Shown here: positions 55,423 to 64,000 of the stretch, in pieces
How positions within the stretch are numbered: position 1 is the stretch's first letter
How the letters are laid out: each line of letters starts with the position of its first letter
Source: Palaemon carinicauda
Taxonomy: Eukaryota > Arthropoda > Malacostraca > Decapoda > Palaemonidae
DNA: 64,000 bases
Reading direction: 5' to 3'
Assembly (NCBI RefSeq): GCF_036898095.1
Contig: NC_090761.1
Span: 46,666,753-46,730,752 of the forward strand
Made by a program: the position numbers and the translations under genes
The notes under the pieces: model-generated
What the model saw: the letters and a program-made list of their open reading frames with translations, nothing else
The model's database searches: none
Told to the model about the DNA's origin: nothing

Positions 55423-55573
55423 AGATGAACTGAAGAACAGAAAACGGGAATGATTCCTCCTACCACCCTTTAACGGGTGTTACCACCCAACCACCATAAG
55501 GCGGTTGCCTAGTTTAGAAAAATTCTGCCGAAATAGAGATAATTAGCTATGTATATATAACTGCCAGGTAAGT
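55423..55573. repeat. Right inverted terminal repeat of DIRS D
   Basis: Complement of 48691-48841. A 38-bp right tip follows ('attcacaaaactttgtttta' to 'ctccatttt'). Confidence 0.95.
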
Positions 55574-55611
55574 ATTCACAAAACTTTGTTTTATCATAAA
55601 AACTCCATTTT

Positions 55612-56444
55612 CAACTGAAGATTTCAATGTAGGGATTAGTACCTCCAGATGGGGTAGGCTTTCAAATGAGTTATTGTCCCCATACGTCTGAGACCGAAGA
55701 ATAGCAAATAAGTTCTCAGATCAAATATTCCTCCCTCCACATATTGACCTAGTGCCAATAATCAACCTTTGGAGGCAATAATTGATAATGATGTATGAAG
55801 TGTAATGCCTGTTCCCATGCGCATAAATAAGGTTCTGAAAACTATTTGAGAACAGGCGCGCTGAGAGTGCCGTGGCTGACCAACGTGACTACTTTTGTAG
55901 GCTTAGCCACTACTACAAAATTTGTCTTTATTGGTTTACGTGCCTAGCAGTCATACAAATTTAAGTAAATGCTACTGCCTGCCTGGAGCCACTTTTAAGA
56001 ATTATAAATGTAAATTTTCTGTAATTAAGGCTACAGTCGATTACAAATGAACCAGATATACCAAAAGTTACATTGGGATTTGTCACAATTGTAAAGGATC
56101 TCAATTCAGGATATTTCCAACGATCAATGAATTTTCTGGTGACGCATGATTCTCTTGTTGTATTATATTTCACAAAAAGATTTTGGCAATAGGTCTAATA
56201 CATTTTCTTCCAAGCAAGAGGCAGTTCGAACATTGGGATTTTCTCTTTAGTATAATCTACCTTGCTTTAGGCAGGCACATAAATAATTGAAGATTTTTGC
56301 TGTAATGGGACCATGGCAATGTTTTGAAGCATGTAGCATCAAGAGAGAATCCATTTTTTCCTTATAAGACTGAAAGGTTTTTCTATAACAACCATTTTGA
56401 TGAAAAAGGTACCCTAAATAACAAACAGTTGATGAAACCAGTAG
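55612..56444. other. Intron sequence, no gene recognised
   Basis: AT-rich sequence without a domain-bearing ORF or named repeat. Confidence 0.45.
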
Positions 56445-56650
56445 GGGACTCAGCAGTACGAAGCTTCATCTGTGGTGGAAATGTGGGAGGTTGGGCTGTG
56501 GCACCCTAGCAGTACCAGCTGAACTCGGCTGAGTCCCTGGTTAGGCTGGAGGAACGTAGAGAGTAGAGGTCCCCTTTTTTGTTTTGTTTCTTGTTGTTGT
56601 CGGCTACCCCCCAAAGTTGGGGGAAGTACCTTTGGTATATGGATGGATAA
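56445..56650 (+). mobile_element. 3' UTR fragment of a LINE, same family as 32556-33590
   Basis: Shares 'aagcttcatctgtggtgga', 'tgtggcaccctagcagta', 'gaactcgg', 'ggaacgtagagag' and 'ttgggggaagt' with 33400-33570, in the same order. Only the non-coding tail is present, so this is an extremely 5'-truncated insertion. Confidence 0.8.
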
Positions 56651-57049
56651 AATATAATGGTTTTCAAATATTACTGTTAATTTAGGTACTTTGTCATTCA
56701 TATATGAAGTTGCACGCATTAATCCAAAGCCAAAACCAATAGTCAAATGCAAAATTTTTGGTGTCTGCCATGTTGGAGGAAATCTTTGCATAAGATTCCT
56801 AAATTTCTTATTGACTTTTTAAGCCAGTCCACTTAAATAAATATTATTCTTTAGGTTGCTTTATAATATCAAGAACTGGGAGAAGTAAGAAAGATTAAGA
56901 TAATGGATAGGTAGAAGTGTCTTTACGCAATTAGGTTTTATTTTTATTTTACAGGATGTAGATTTAGAGAAGACGCTCTATAGATAATCAATTCATTTGA
57001 CTTCAAGTTTGTAGTCTGATTGCCCACCACTAGGTTACTGTGGTTGTCA
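56651..57049. other. Intron sequence, no gene recognised
   Basis: AT-rich, nothing identifiable. Confidence 0.45.
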
Positions 57050-57160
57050 GCAATGTGACATAGAGGTAAGATTTGTCAAAATAAACATGATTTTATAAAT
57101 AAAATTTGTTATTTTGACACTTTAATCTTAGTCTCATGATGGCCCTCTCTCCTCCCCATT
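57050..57160. repeat. ICR-like palindrome, possible DIRS fossil G
   Basis: 'gaggtaagatttgtcaaaat' faces 'attttgacactttaatctta' around an A/T-rich centre, with a 10-bp perfect core arm at 57075-57084 and 57109-57118. It is followed by 'gatggccctctctcctcccc', much like 'aatggccctcccttccttcc' directly after the ICRs of B and C. The layout is that of a DIRS ICR plus adjoining ITR, but no coding remnant or second end was identified. Confidence 0.4.
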
Positions 57161-57525
57161 TAAAGGAGTTTATGTATTACTAGAGGTTTCTCTCAACATT
57201 AAAGTGTGATGAAAAAGAGGTGGCAGTGGGATCTCGCCATTTGTGGTAGCACCATTTGGGGACTACACCCTGGTCTTGGGTCTCCTACACTGGCAATCTT
57301 CCAAGGAGTTTTGTTAAACGTCAAAAACTCGGGCTTCATAAATATAAGCATTGTGACCCATTGTAGAACTAAGTAGCAAGATAAGTTTTATTATTGAGAG
57401 TGTTTTATGCTAATAGTGTTTTGTAGACATTTAATTTTTTATTTACAGTCCATTAGTTGAAAGAAATTTATATTAACCTTTTATTTTTAAAAGTAGTCGC
57501 ATAGAATTTAAGCTTTTTTTATTCC

Positions 57526-58040
57526 AGATGAGGTAAGTATACCAGGAAATGAAGAGGCAGTCAGATTAGCAAAAGAGGCTGCAGTTGAATTATTTCTAAA
57601 GAGAGTTTAACTCTAGTATAATAACTCCTTGTCTAGTATCAAAAGATCTTTTACATGATATTTGGCAACAACGTTCGAATTCTATTGATCAGAAATAAGA
57701 TGAAGATCACAAGTGTGCTTTCTCCTTGGAAACATGCCAGCAGGCCTAAAAGTAGAGGGACTGCTCTCTGTCGACTCCACGTTGGGCATACCAATGCACA
57801 GATAGCAACCCTACTACAGTATATTGATTGTGTGTTCTTCTTGACTGTTAGACATTTGTTGATCTAATACTCCAGTCTTGGTATTCACGGAGAATTATTC
57901 CTCTCTGAAACCTGTAATGGGGATGGTAGGTACATCCTTGCAAAGTTTTTTGGAGGGCATGATGTATATGATACTGATGGCATTTTTAACTATATCAGAA
58001 GTGGCCTTCTTACTCACTTTTAAATTCTGTAATTCTAGTA
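57526..58040 (+). pseudogene. LINE RNase H and C-terminal fragment
   Basis: From 57529 the frame reads 'VSIPGNEEAVRLAKEAA', the (I-x-GNE-x-AD-x2-AK-x-A) end of a LINE-type RNase H, then stops. Further on 'RLHVGHTNAQ' (near 57775), 'LTVRHLLI' and, in another frame, 'FLSETCNGDGRYI' (near 57900) follow, which is the usual order after RNase H in Jockey/I-type LINEs ('LRIGHT', then 'TVxHxLxEC'). Stops and shifts throughout. It is in sense orientation in the last recognised intron, about 320 bp before the terminal exon. Confidence 0.65.
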
Positions 58041-58362
58041 ATTTTTTATTTAAATTTTTCAATTTATGATTAAATTTTCTTACATCTGCATCAATGGCCA
58101 TTGGAGTTAGGATGCCAGATAATTCCCCAACACTTATTCATTAATGTGAACCCTCCCTATGAAAGGTGGTCCTGTTTAGTTATGGTTGTGTATTAACTAT
58201 GATTTTATAGATAATTTCTTCAAGCAGGAATAGCTTATGTATTAATGTATACTTGAAGGTGAAAATAAAAATTTATTAACATACTGTACTGTGTTATGGA
58301 ATTTAGTGTAAGAATGTTGCTGATGTACCAATTAGCTATGCAAAATGTATTTTTCATTGCAG

Positions 58363-58934
58363 AAGGGAAGAGTGGAGAGTTTGATAGTCATTCTGATGAA
58401 AAAGAGGACTTGGAAGGCCAGAGAGAGGGAGATGATGTTCGTCATCACTGTCCTCCCCACCCTGTTCGTCCTTCAGCTGCCACTCCAGCCCTCATAGCAG
58501 CTTCAGCTACAACCATTACCACCTCAGCTACTCCTCCTCTAACAGAAGAAGGCACTACACTTAGCTTAGATGAGTCTACCTTAAATGAGCTTGTTGCAGG
58601 CAACATCCCTATTGACTCTATCATTTCCTCTTCATTTAATCAACAAGAACTTAATACTATATCCCAAGCCCTCTCCAATATTGTTCAAGAAAATAACATT
58701 AATTTAGCCGAGTTTGATTTGAGTGCTGGTCATTCATTTCCCGCCACAGAGGTGGGAGGTGGGTGTTCTGTGGTAGACGTGAGTGACAGTTCACTCATGT
58801 CTCAGACTAGTGATGCTACTGGCCAGACTGAATTTTGTGAATCAGAAACTCCAATAACAGAGTGTAAAGGGAATTTATTGAATCAACGTCCTGGACTCAT
58901 CACTGACACTGCCACTATTTCTCCATTAAAGTGA
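58363..58934 (+). CDS. Host gene terminal exon: Ser/Thr-rich C-terminus
   Basis: Acceptor 'tttttcattgcag' ends at 58362. The exon enters with two bases of a codon, matching the single base left by the 24325 exon, and ends at TGA 58932-58934. It encodes an acidic start ('DSHSDEKEDLEGQ'), an Ala/Thr/Pro-rich part, a leucine-containing helix-like block ('LSLDESTLNELVAGNIPIDS', 'QQELNTISQAL') and a polar tail ending 'TATISPLK'. With the two upstream exons it gives 325 codons plus stop. I do not recognise the family; acidic, Gln/Ser/Thr-rich composition with the upstream basic clusters would suit a nuclear regulator. More exons in the 33.9-kb intron cannot be excluded, but the phases need none. 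Confidence 0.75.
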
Positions 58935-60757
58935 AGTGTGTCATTTAGAGCAGTTGTTGTGTTGCTGTCAGTTGCAATTTTAACTGCATTGTGACTATTG
59001 AAGCTTGAAAGTGTATGTGTAAAGAGGGGTACTGGCTGGATATTTAGTATGTCTCATATCACTGGAAAAACAAAGTAAATACCTGCCAGGAAAGGGATTT
59101 GATTGAATTCTTAAAAATACAGTAAAAGTTTTTTATGTAATTAATTAAAGGCTTTGTGTGTATATTAGATCAACCAAAATATAATGATATATTCATTAGG
59201 ACTGTATTGTCTTGTATATTTTCTCTTTTTTTTTCCTTTTTTATGATGTATGCCAGTTGAGTAACTGAATTTACTATTGTCATTAGTCCACACAAAAATG
59301 TTGAGCCGTTTCATTTATAGCCAAAGTGCTCTGATTCAGTGTTATCATTTGGAGAAGCTCTAGTTCTTATTACCCGGTATTACCATTGTATCCAGATGAA
59401 TATGGAAAGAAAAAATATACAAAAAAAAAAATTAGTTGATGTGCCCTTTCCCATGGTAAGGATGTCATAGTCAGGGTTTCAGCCATGTATTGCATGCACC
59501 AGTGCAGCTTTAATACAAAGTGTCACAAATATCTTCATAAGGAACTGTAGTTTAACAACTTTTCAGTTCATTGTTGTATTGGCCCATAACCTGGGGTCTC
59601 TGTTCAGAGTGTGAAGTGACCTAGTCACCAAACATGCATTGAGTGAAGGAGACACGTCTTACGACTTCCCTCCAATAAATGTTCTTAGACTTTGAGGTGG
59701 AAAGGGGAATCATTCCCTCCTGGTAATGCAGCTGGAGACATTTCACTTGACACCCTGAAGTGATATGGAAATTTGAAATTCCTGCATCATAGTTTTTCTG
59801 TTCCTTGACATACGATACTTGACATCTTTTGTTTTAGTAGCAATGGATCCATGAATGGTTGAAAATTTCCAGCACTTATCACCTGGTATTGACACTATCA
59901 AGGTTTTAATTCAGGATATGGTTAGATGAAAAAGAGGGCAGTGTTAAAAGAATGTAGGTTCATAGTGAGTACCTGTTTGTGTATTTGCATGACTGTAAAA
60001 GTACAGCATTATTACTGTAATTGCTTTTTTTTACAATGACGTAATGCACAGGTGAGTGAATCTCCTATTGGTTTCTGTTGATTAAGGAAATATATTGCAA
60101 ATATGCTCCTTAGTATCAAAATTAACCATTTCAAAATGCACGGTGTTTGGGACGTGTAATTTTCTACCTCTACTTACAATGCATGATTGTTTTATGGGTA
60201 GCAATAGTGATATAAACACTAATATATCAAGAGAACTGTTTATGAAAAGGAAGTTTTTAGTCTTAATTTTTTCTGCAGATCATATGAATGCTAGTGTTTT
60301 GAGGTTTGTAAGGTATGAGGCGTACAGGCATTTTATGAGTTTTATGAACTCAATAAGGAATCAAGAAAAAGGAAATGAGGGATCATTCACCCATGAATTT
60401 TATTTTAAAACATTTGTTTTTACAGCTCATATTTCTGTTAATTTTTTTGTCAATACTTAGTGATTTATATATTTTTATATGAGGCTCAATCTAAGTATCA
60501 AGTATATTTGGACGAATGCCTAATGTGATATAAATTCCAAAGGGTTAAAAAGGCAAATTTTTCCATTTTTCTCACTTTCAGTAGCTCATCATACTGACAT
60601 TAGTATAATATCAGCATCAGTAAATATTGGGAATGCAGGTATTACAAGAAAGTAAAATTAATTTGGTTATATATTTATATTTGCTTAATTGTTTTTATTG
60701 CAAAATTTCCTGGTACATTTTATTTATTTAAAGGTTAAAGGTGTCTGGTTTCAGTTC
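58935..60757. other. Probable 3' UTR and downstream sequence
   Basis: No coding region. An AATAAA at 59674-59679 is the clearest polyadenylation signal after the host stop codon, giving a 3' UTR of about 750 bases if used. Beyond it, AT-rich sequence with one 121-codon ORF (60095-60460) of no recognisable family. Confidence 0.45.
59674..59679 (+). promoter_or_regulatory. Candidate polyadenylation signal of the host gene
   Basis: A canonical AATAAA in 'ctccaataaatgttc', the clearest one seen downstream of the stop at 58934. Not proven; the region is AT-rich. Confidence 0.35.
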
Positions 60758-60935
60758 CAGTTCCATCAGAATAGATGCTCACCAGAACGTCAGCCGGGCA
60801 AGCCCAACCCCCCACTGTGGTGCCTTACCACAGCAGTAGCCTCCCTAGTAAACAGCTTAAACTCACGGTCCTGGGCGGGGATCGATCTCTTGCCATGCGA
60901 ATGCGAGGCAAACACGTTACCACTGTACTAGCCAG
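60758..60935 (-). mobile_element. tRNA-derived SINE
   Basis: On the minus strand the head reads 'tggctagtacagtggtaac', an RNA polymerase III A box, followed about 35 bp later by 'agatcgatcccc', a B box. The text between ('tgtttgcctcgcat') is tRNA-like. After the tRNA-like head a body of about 100 bp follows to roughly 60758. The acceptor-stem pairing of a functional tRNA is not evident, so it is a SINE rather than a tRNA gene. Confidence 0.7.
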
Positions 60936-62639
60936 TTTTTTATTTTAGAAAATAACTAAGGCTCAGATAAAAGCCTAAGGGTTTTTTGCACCAAACATCA
61001 CACAATTTTTCAACTTATTTATTCAGTATAACTCATTAATCATAGTTGGCCTTTATCCAGTGTGAAATGGCACCAAACACATTCAGAAAAGGTCAGAATG
61101 AATGAATCTATTTTGTACAGCTTGACTTGACCATCTGAGTGGTCATGTTTCATTCCATCAGGCAACTGTATCTTTTCTTCATCTACTGTTTGAGTATCAG
61201 TGTATCACTCCCCATAGGTCAGTCCTTTGCTATTTTTTTCCCTTCATTTTTTTATTCACTCTACATAGTATTCTAGGTATAAAATGTAATTTCTTTTCCT
61301 GAGAAGTCCTAGCAAGTTTTACCTCACATCCATGTGCTTTGTTCACAAGAGCTAGCCTACCAGTGTGTTTTGTTTACATCTTAGTGTAGGTTTTTGCAGT
61401 ATTTCCTTATGACATGCCATATTAGTGGTACATTTGTGCTTCAATGGTTTGCTTTGATAAACTTTGTGTCTCAACTTGTGCTCTTTGTGAGGAACTTCAT
61501 TAATGCAGATTGTGTTTTGCAGTGTAAATCCAGGTTACTGGCTTTTACTTCATGCACGAGTGTGGTGTTCCAGTCTCCAAGCAGTCAAAGCTAGAGTCCT
61601 CCCTGAGCTAAGCAGTCCCTATACTAAACTCTGAGAAACCCAGTGGGTCCCTTTAAGACTGGTCAGGACAAGTTCTTGTTTACATAGGTGGTGGAATGGC
61701 TGTGCAAGTGATTTAACACAACAGAAAACATTGCAGTAACTCGTGGGAACATCATAAGTTGGGTGTCATTAGGAGGCCGATTCCTTCCTTATCAAGGGCT
61801 TCAACTTTTATTGGGTTAGGTCTGTCACCAGAGCATGGGAGAATTTATGTTGTAGGATGGAGGACACAGTTGCTGCTAAAGGGTTTGACTATATCTTGAA
61901 CACTATTTGACTATTCCCCTTGCTTGAACTCAAGTTCAGCAAGTTTTATAAGAGCATAGGTAACATTTCACTTCCAAAGAAGCTTTAAGTACCCAAGTAC
62001 ACCAAGGTCAGTGTCAATGATGTTCCTGGATCATTCCTTCTATAGTTGATCATGGTCATCAATAAAGTCCTTTTCATTGGAAAACCTCTGTAAGGAATTT
62101 GCTGTTTTCCTGAATTGGCATGATGGAGGTTTTTGGCTTTACCAGTTTGCTATTGACATGAGATCCCCCTCTGCAGTGATCATTTCCAGGATGAAGAGGA
62201 TGATTCAATCTGGACAAAGCATCCATTTTTGAAGTGTAGACAAGCCTTTGGCTTTTGTCAAACATTAATGCAGACGGGGGCTGCTTTTCATGACCTTTGA
62301 GACTTATTCTCTTCTTGCAACCCCCAAGGACCTGTGGACTGCTAACCCTTTTAATATTTCTTTCTCAAGGAAATTGGTTATCTGGCACCAGAGGATAGAA
62401 TATCAAAGTCAGTTGCAAGGCCAGAGGTGTTTGACCAGAGGCTTCAACACGTGTTGTCCTCTTCCCATAGACCAGTCAATTCCTGGGGGAACAGGTCTCA
62501 TTTTGATACTTGGCCCCTCACAGCAGTTCCCCTAGGTCAACAACATACTGCCAGGCTGTATAGCCCAAATTCATAAAAAAAAAAAAAAGAAAACAATCAT
62601 ATGTCAACCACAGGTCACATTACCCTGCTCCTCCCTGCT
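60936..62639. other. No gene recognised
   Basis: Lower AT content around 61550-62560 than in its surroundings, with many short non-overlapping ORFs, which looks like a decayed coding or repeat sequence. No family could be assigned. Confidence 0.35.
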
Positions 62640-63010
62640 GTGGCAAATCTTCCTTTTGTCCCATAAGGTTTATTGCTTGGCTAAAAAGTCCACGGCTAGA
62701 GGGAGTAGGAGGCGAGACTTACTCATCCCACTGCCATCCCCTTCTCCTGGGTAGGGTGCTCCTGGAAAGGACATCACAGGCTTAGCAGGACATTGGATTC
62801 AGGTGACGGGTAGTGGAGGTCCTATGCCAAGGATATTACCTGTACTACTTCCAGGGTCATCAGGTTGGGGCTGGTCAAGTTATAAAAGAAAGGGTGGGGA
62901 TTTATCAAATACTTCCTCCCCATAATCTATCTTTTCCAGGAATGGCACCTTCAATGAATACGGAGGAAGGACCCTCTCACTGTGAAGAGTACTTGGTCAG
63001 ATGCCCTTAA
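62640..63010 (+). mobile_element. Possible decayed DIRS pol start (weak)
   Basis: 'VVEVLCQGYYLYYF' near 62810 has the spacing of 'TVSVLKEGYRLPFL' in copies B and C, and the preceding 'aggagg...cttactcatccc' segment could stand for the gag/pol overlap. The resemblance is short and interrupted by stops. Treat as a suggestion only. Confidence 0.2.
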
Positions 63011-64000
63011 CCTTTCAAGAGATAATAACAATTCATATATTTTAACTAGCATCGATATATAAAGACCCCTCTGGCCCTTTACGCATCAAGTGCCCTTAGG
63101 TAATGCCTGTGGTGATGTGGATTTTATCTCAAATGTAAATTCATCAACTTTTGATTAATTGGTAATATTGAACAAACAATATTTTTACATTTCAAGGACT
63201 TGTTTCTTCTATGTACATATCATTGATTATGGGAGAACATTCTCGCCTCCCATCTCCGCACTCCGCCAATCCTTGGAGAGAGAGCTCAACAAAAGGAATC
63301 ATGAGTGCTCAGTTTTGACCATTTTTTGGATGCGACTGCTTATGTTCTCTGCCGGATAAATGTAACATATGATTATTGACTATATAGAAATATGTTTTTG
63401 CTGTAAAAACTGTTTTATTAGAAGGGAATATTAGGTAAAGGCTCATAATTTTAGAATACATGTAAATTAGTTTTTAGTTAACTACAATATAGGTAGATAA
63501 CTTTCTCTTTTCTGGAAATGGTGCAATTTTACTGAATATTACAGATCTTCATAGCCTGAACTGGACCTTGATCCCATTAATAGAGGAATGGAAGATGTAG
63601 GTATATCTCGGGATGTTATATCCAAAAAGGCTCATTCTGTCCAAAAAATAGCTTTAAGCTGTGTTTTGCCAGTTTTATTTTTGCACAGAGGGTATGATAG
63701 TTTAATTTTCAGGGTAAAACTTCCTTTTTATTTTTTCAAAGACTAAGTATAACGAACTTCTTCACATGTCCAATCATTCTTGACTAAGACATTTAAGGAA
63801 AAATATTGAATTATGAGTTTGATTACATTTTATGTTTAGAATAGAGAGAAGAAAGTTTCGTGCATGGAAAGGATGGCAAATGAAAAAACAAGGTATCCCA
63901 ATGCCAGTAGTAATACATATATATATATATAATAATTTTGGTATTTGGAGCTTATTTGCATATTTTTTTCCCCAAGATATTGAAGAGAAAACAGAAAAAA
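63011..64000. other. AT-rich sequence, no gene recognised
   Basis: Short AT repeat at about 63915-63932. No coding or repeat feature that I can support. Confidence 0.45.

Larger units (their letters stand above)
48678..55611 (+). mobile_element. DIRS-type retrotransposon, copy D (youngest-looking)
   Basis: A 6.9-kb element of a third family, plus strand. Both tips carry TTTT (48678-48681 and 55608-55611), and the ICR complement 'ctccatttttatgaatag' joins right and left tips with an overlap of TTT. ITRs (48691-48841 and 55423-55573) differ at one position. Pol and recombinase frames are open from end to end. Gag is split by a frameshift near 49262 and by an 8-bp loss in a tandem repeat near 50697. 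The recombinase has Phe where A, B and C have the nucleophile Tyr, so activity is doubtful. Confidence 0.95.

Noticed and set aside
15172..55611. LTR retrotransposons or endogenous retroviruses
   Set aside because: There are no long terminal direct repeats, no aspartic protease and no DDE integrase; the ends are inverted and the recombinase is of tyrosine type.
60095..60460. 121-codon ORF downstream of the host gene
   Set aside because: AT-rich, no domain or homology that I can see, and the composition matches the surrounding non-coding DNA.
60860..60935. A minus-strand tRNA gene
   Set aside because: Pol III boxes are present, but acceptor-stem pairing is not evident and a SINE body follows.

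Overview
This is a eukaryotic, repeat-dominated genomic window. The intron-split gene, the abundance of DIRS-type (tyrosine-recombinase) retrotransposons with three overlapping ORFs, several LINE families, a tRNA-derived SINE, TTAA-flanked MITEs and long GA/CT/TA microsatellites suggest an arthropod, most likely a decapod crustacean. The organism call is inference from repeat content; nothing in the window identifies the species.

Host genes. One plus-strand gene is supported by three exons (12759-13011, 24325-24477, 58363-58934). Their AG/GT borders and phase-1 junctions fit together exactly into 325 codons plus a stop. It encodes the C-terminal part of a basic, then acidic, then Ser/Thr-rich, probably nuclear protein that I do not recognise. 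Its introns are about 11.3 and 33.9 kb and are largely filled with transposons. A short minus-strand fragment at 8399-8624 resembles the N-terminal coiled-coil region of the GARP subunit VPS52 and carries a one-base frameshift, so it is probably a pseudogene.

Mobile elements, left to right: 3' piece of a CR1/Jockey-like LINE (440-960); minus-strand piece of a second LINE family (2430-2965); a minus-strand LINE with endonuclease end, YADD reverse transcriptase and zinc-finger tail (3545-6150); a pogo/mariner-like terminus (8856); a fossil DIRS 3' end (10820-12255) interrupted by a 1.17-kb TTAA-flanked element; a degraded LINE (14195-15075); DIRS A (15172-22976); a 302-bp MITE (23949-24250); an interspersed repeat (25036-25690); DIRS B (25841-32260); a LINE 3' part (32556-33590); a minus-strand LINE split in two by DIRS C (LINE 34790-35351 and 41914-43560; DIRS C 35352-41913); DIRS fossil E (43570-45182); DIRS D (48678-55611); LINE and DIRS remnants (56445-58040); and a SINE (60758-60935).

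The four long DIRS elements all lie on the plus strand, the same direction as the host gene. Each has inverted terminal repeats, an internal complementary region (ICR) that reproduces the circle junction of its two ends, a Gag-like ORF, a reverse transcriptase/RNase H/methyltransferase-like ORF, and a tyrosine recombinase ORF. B and C are one family; A and D are two others. A, B and C are broken by stops and frameshifts. D is the youngest-looking: its inverted repeats differ at one position in about 151 bp and its pol and recombinase ORFs are uninterrupted, although its Gag is frameshifted and the expected recombinase tyrosine is phenylalanine. The most notable signals are the exact in-frame insertion of C into a LINE, a reading frame kept open across the reverse transcriptase in all four copies, RS-rich Gag proteins with a shared Cys/His domain, and terminal motifs shared between families.
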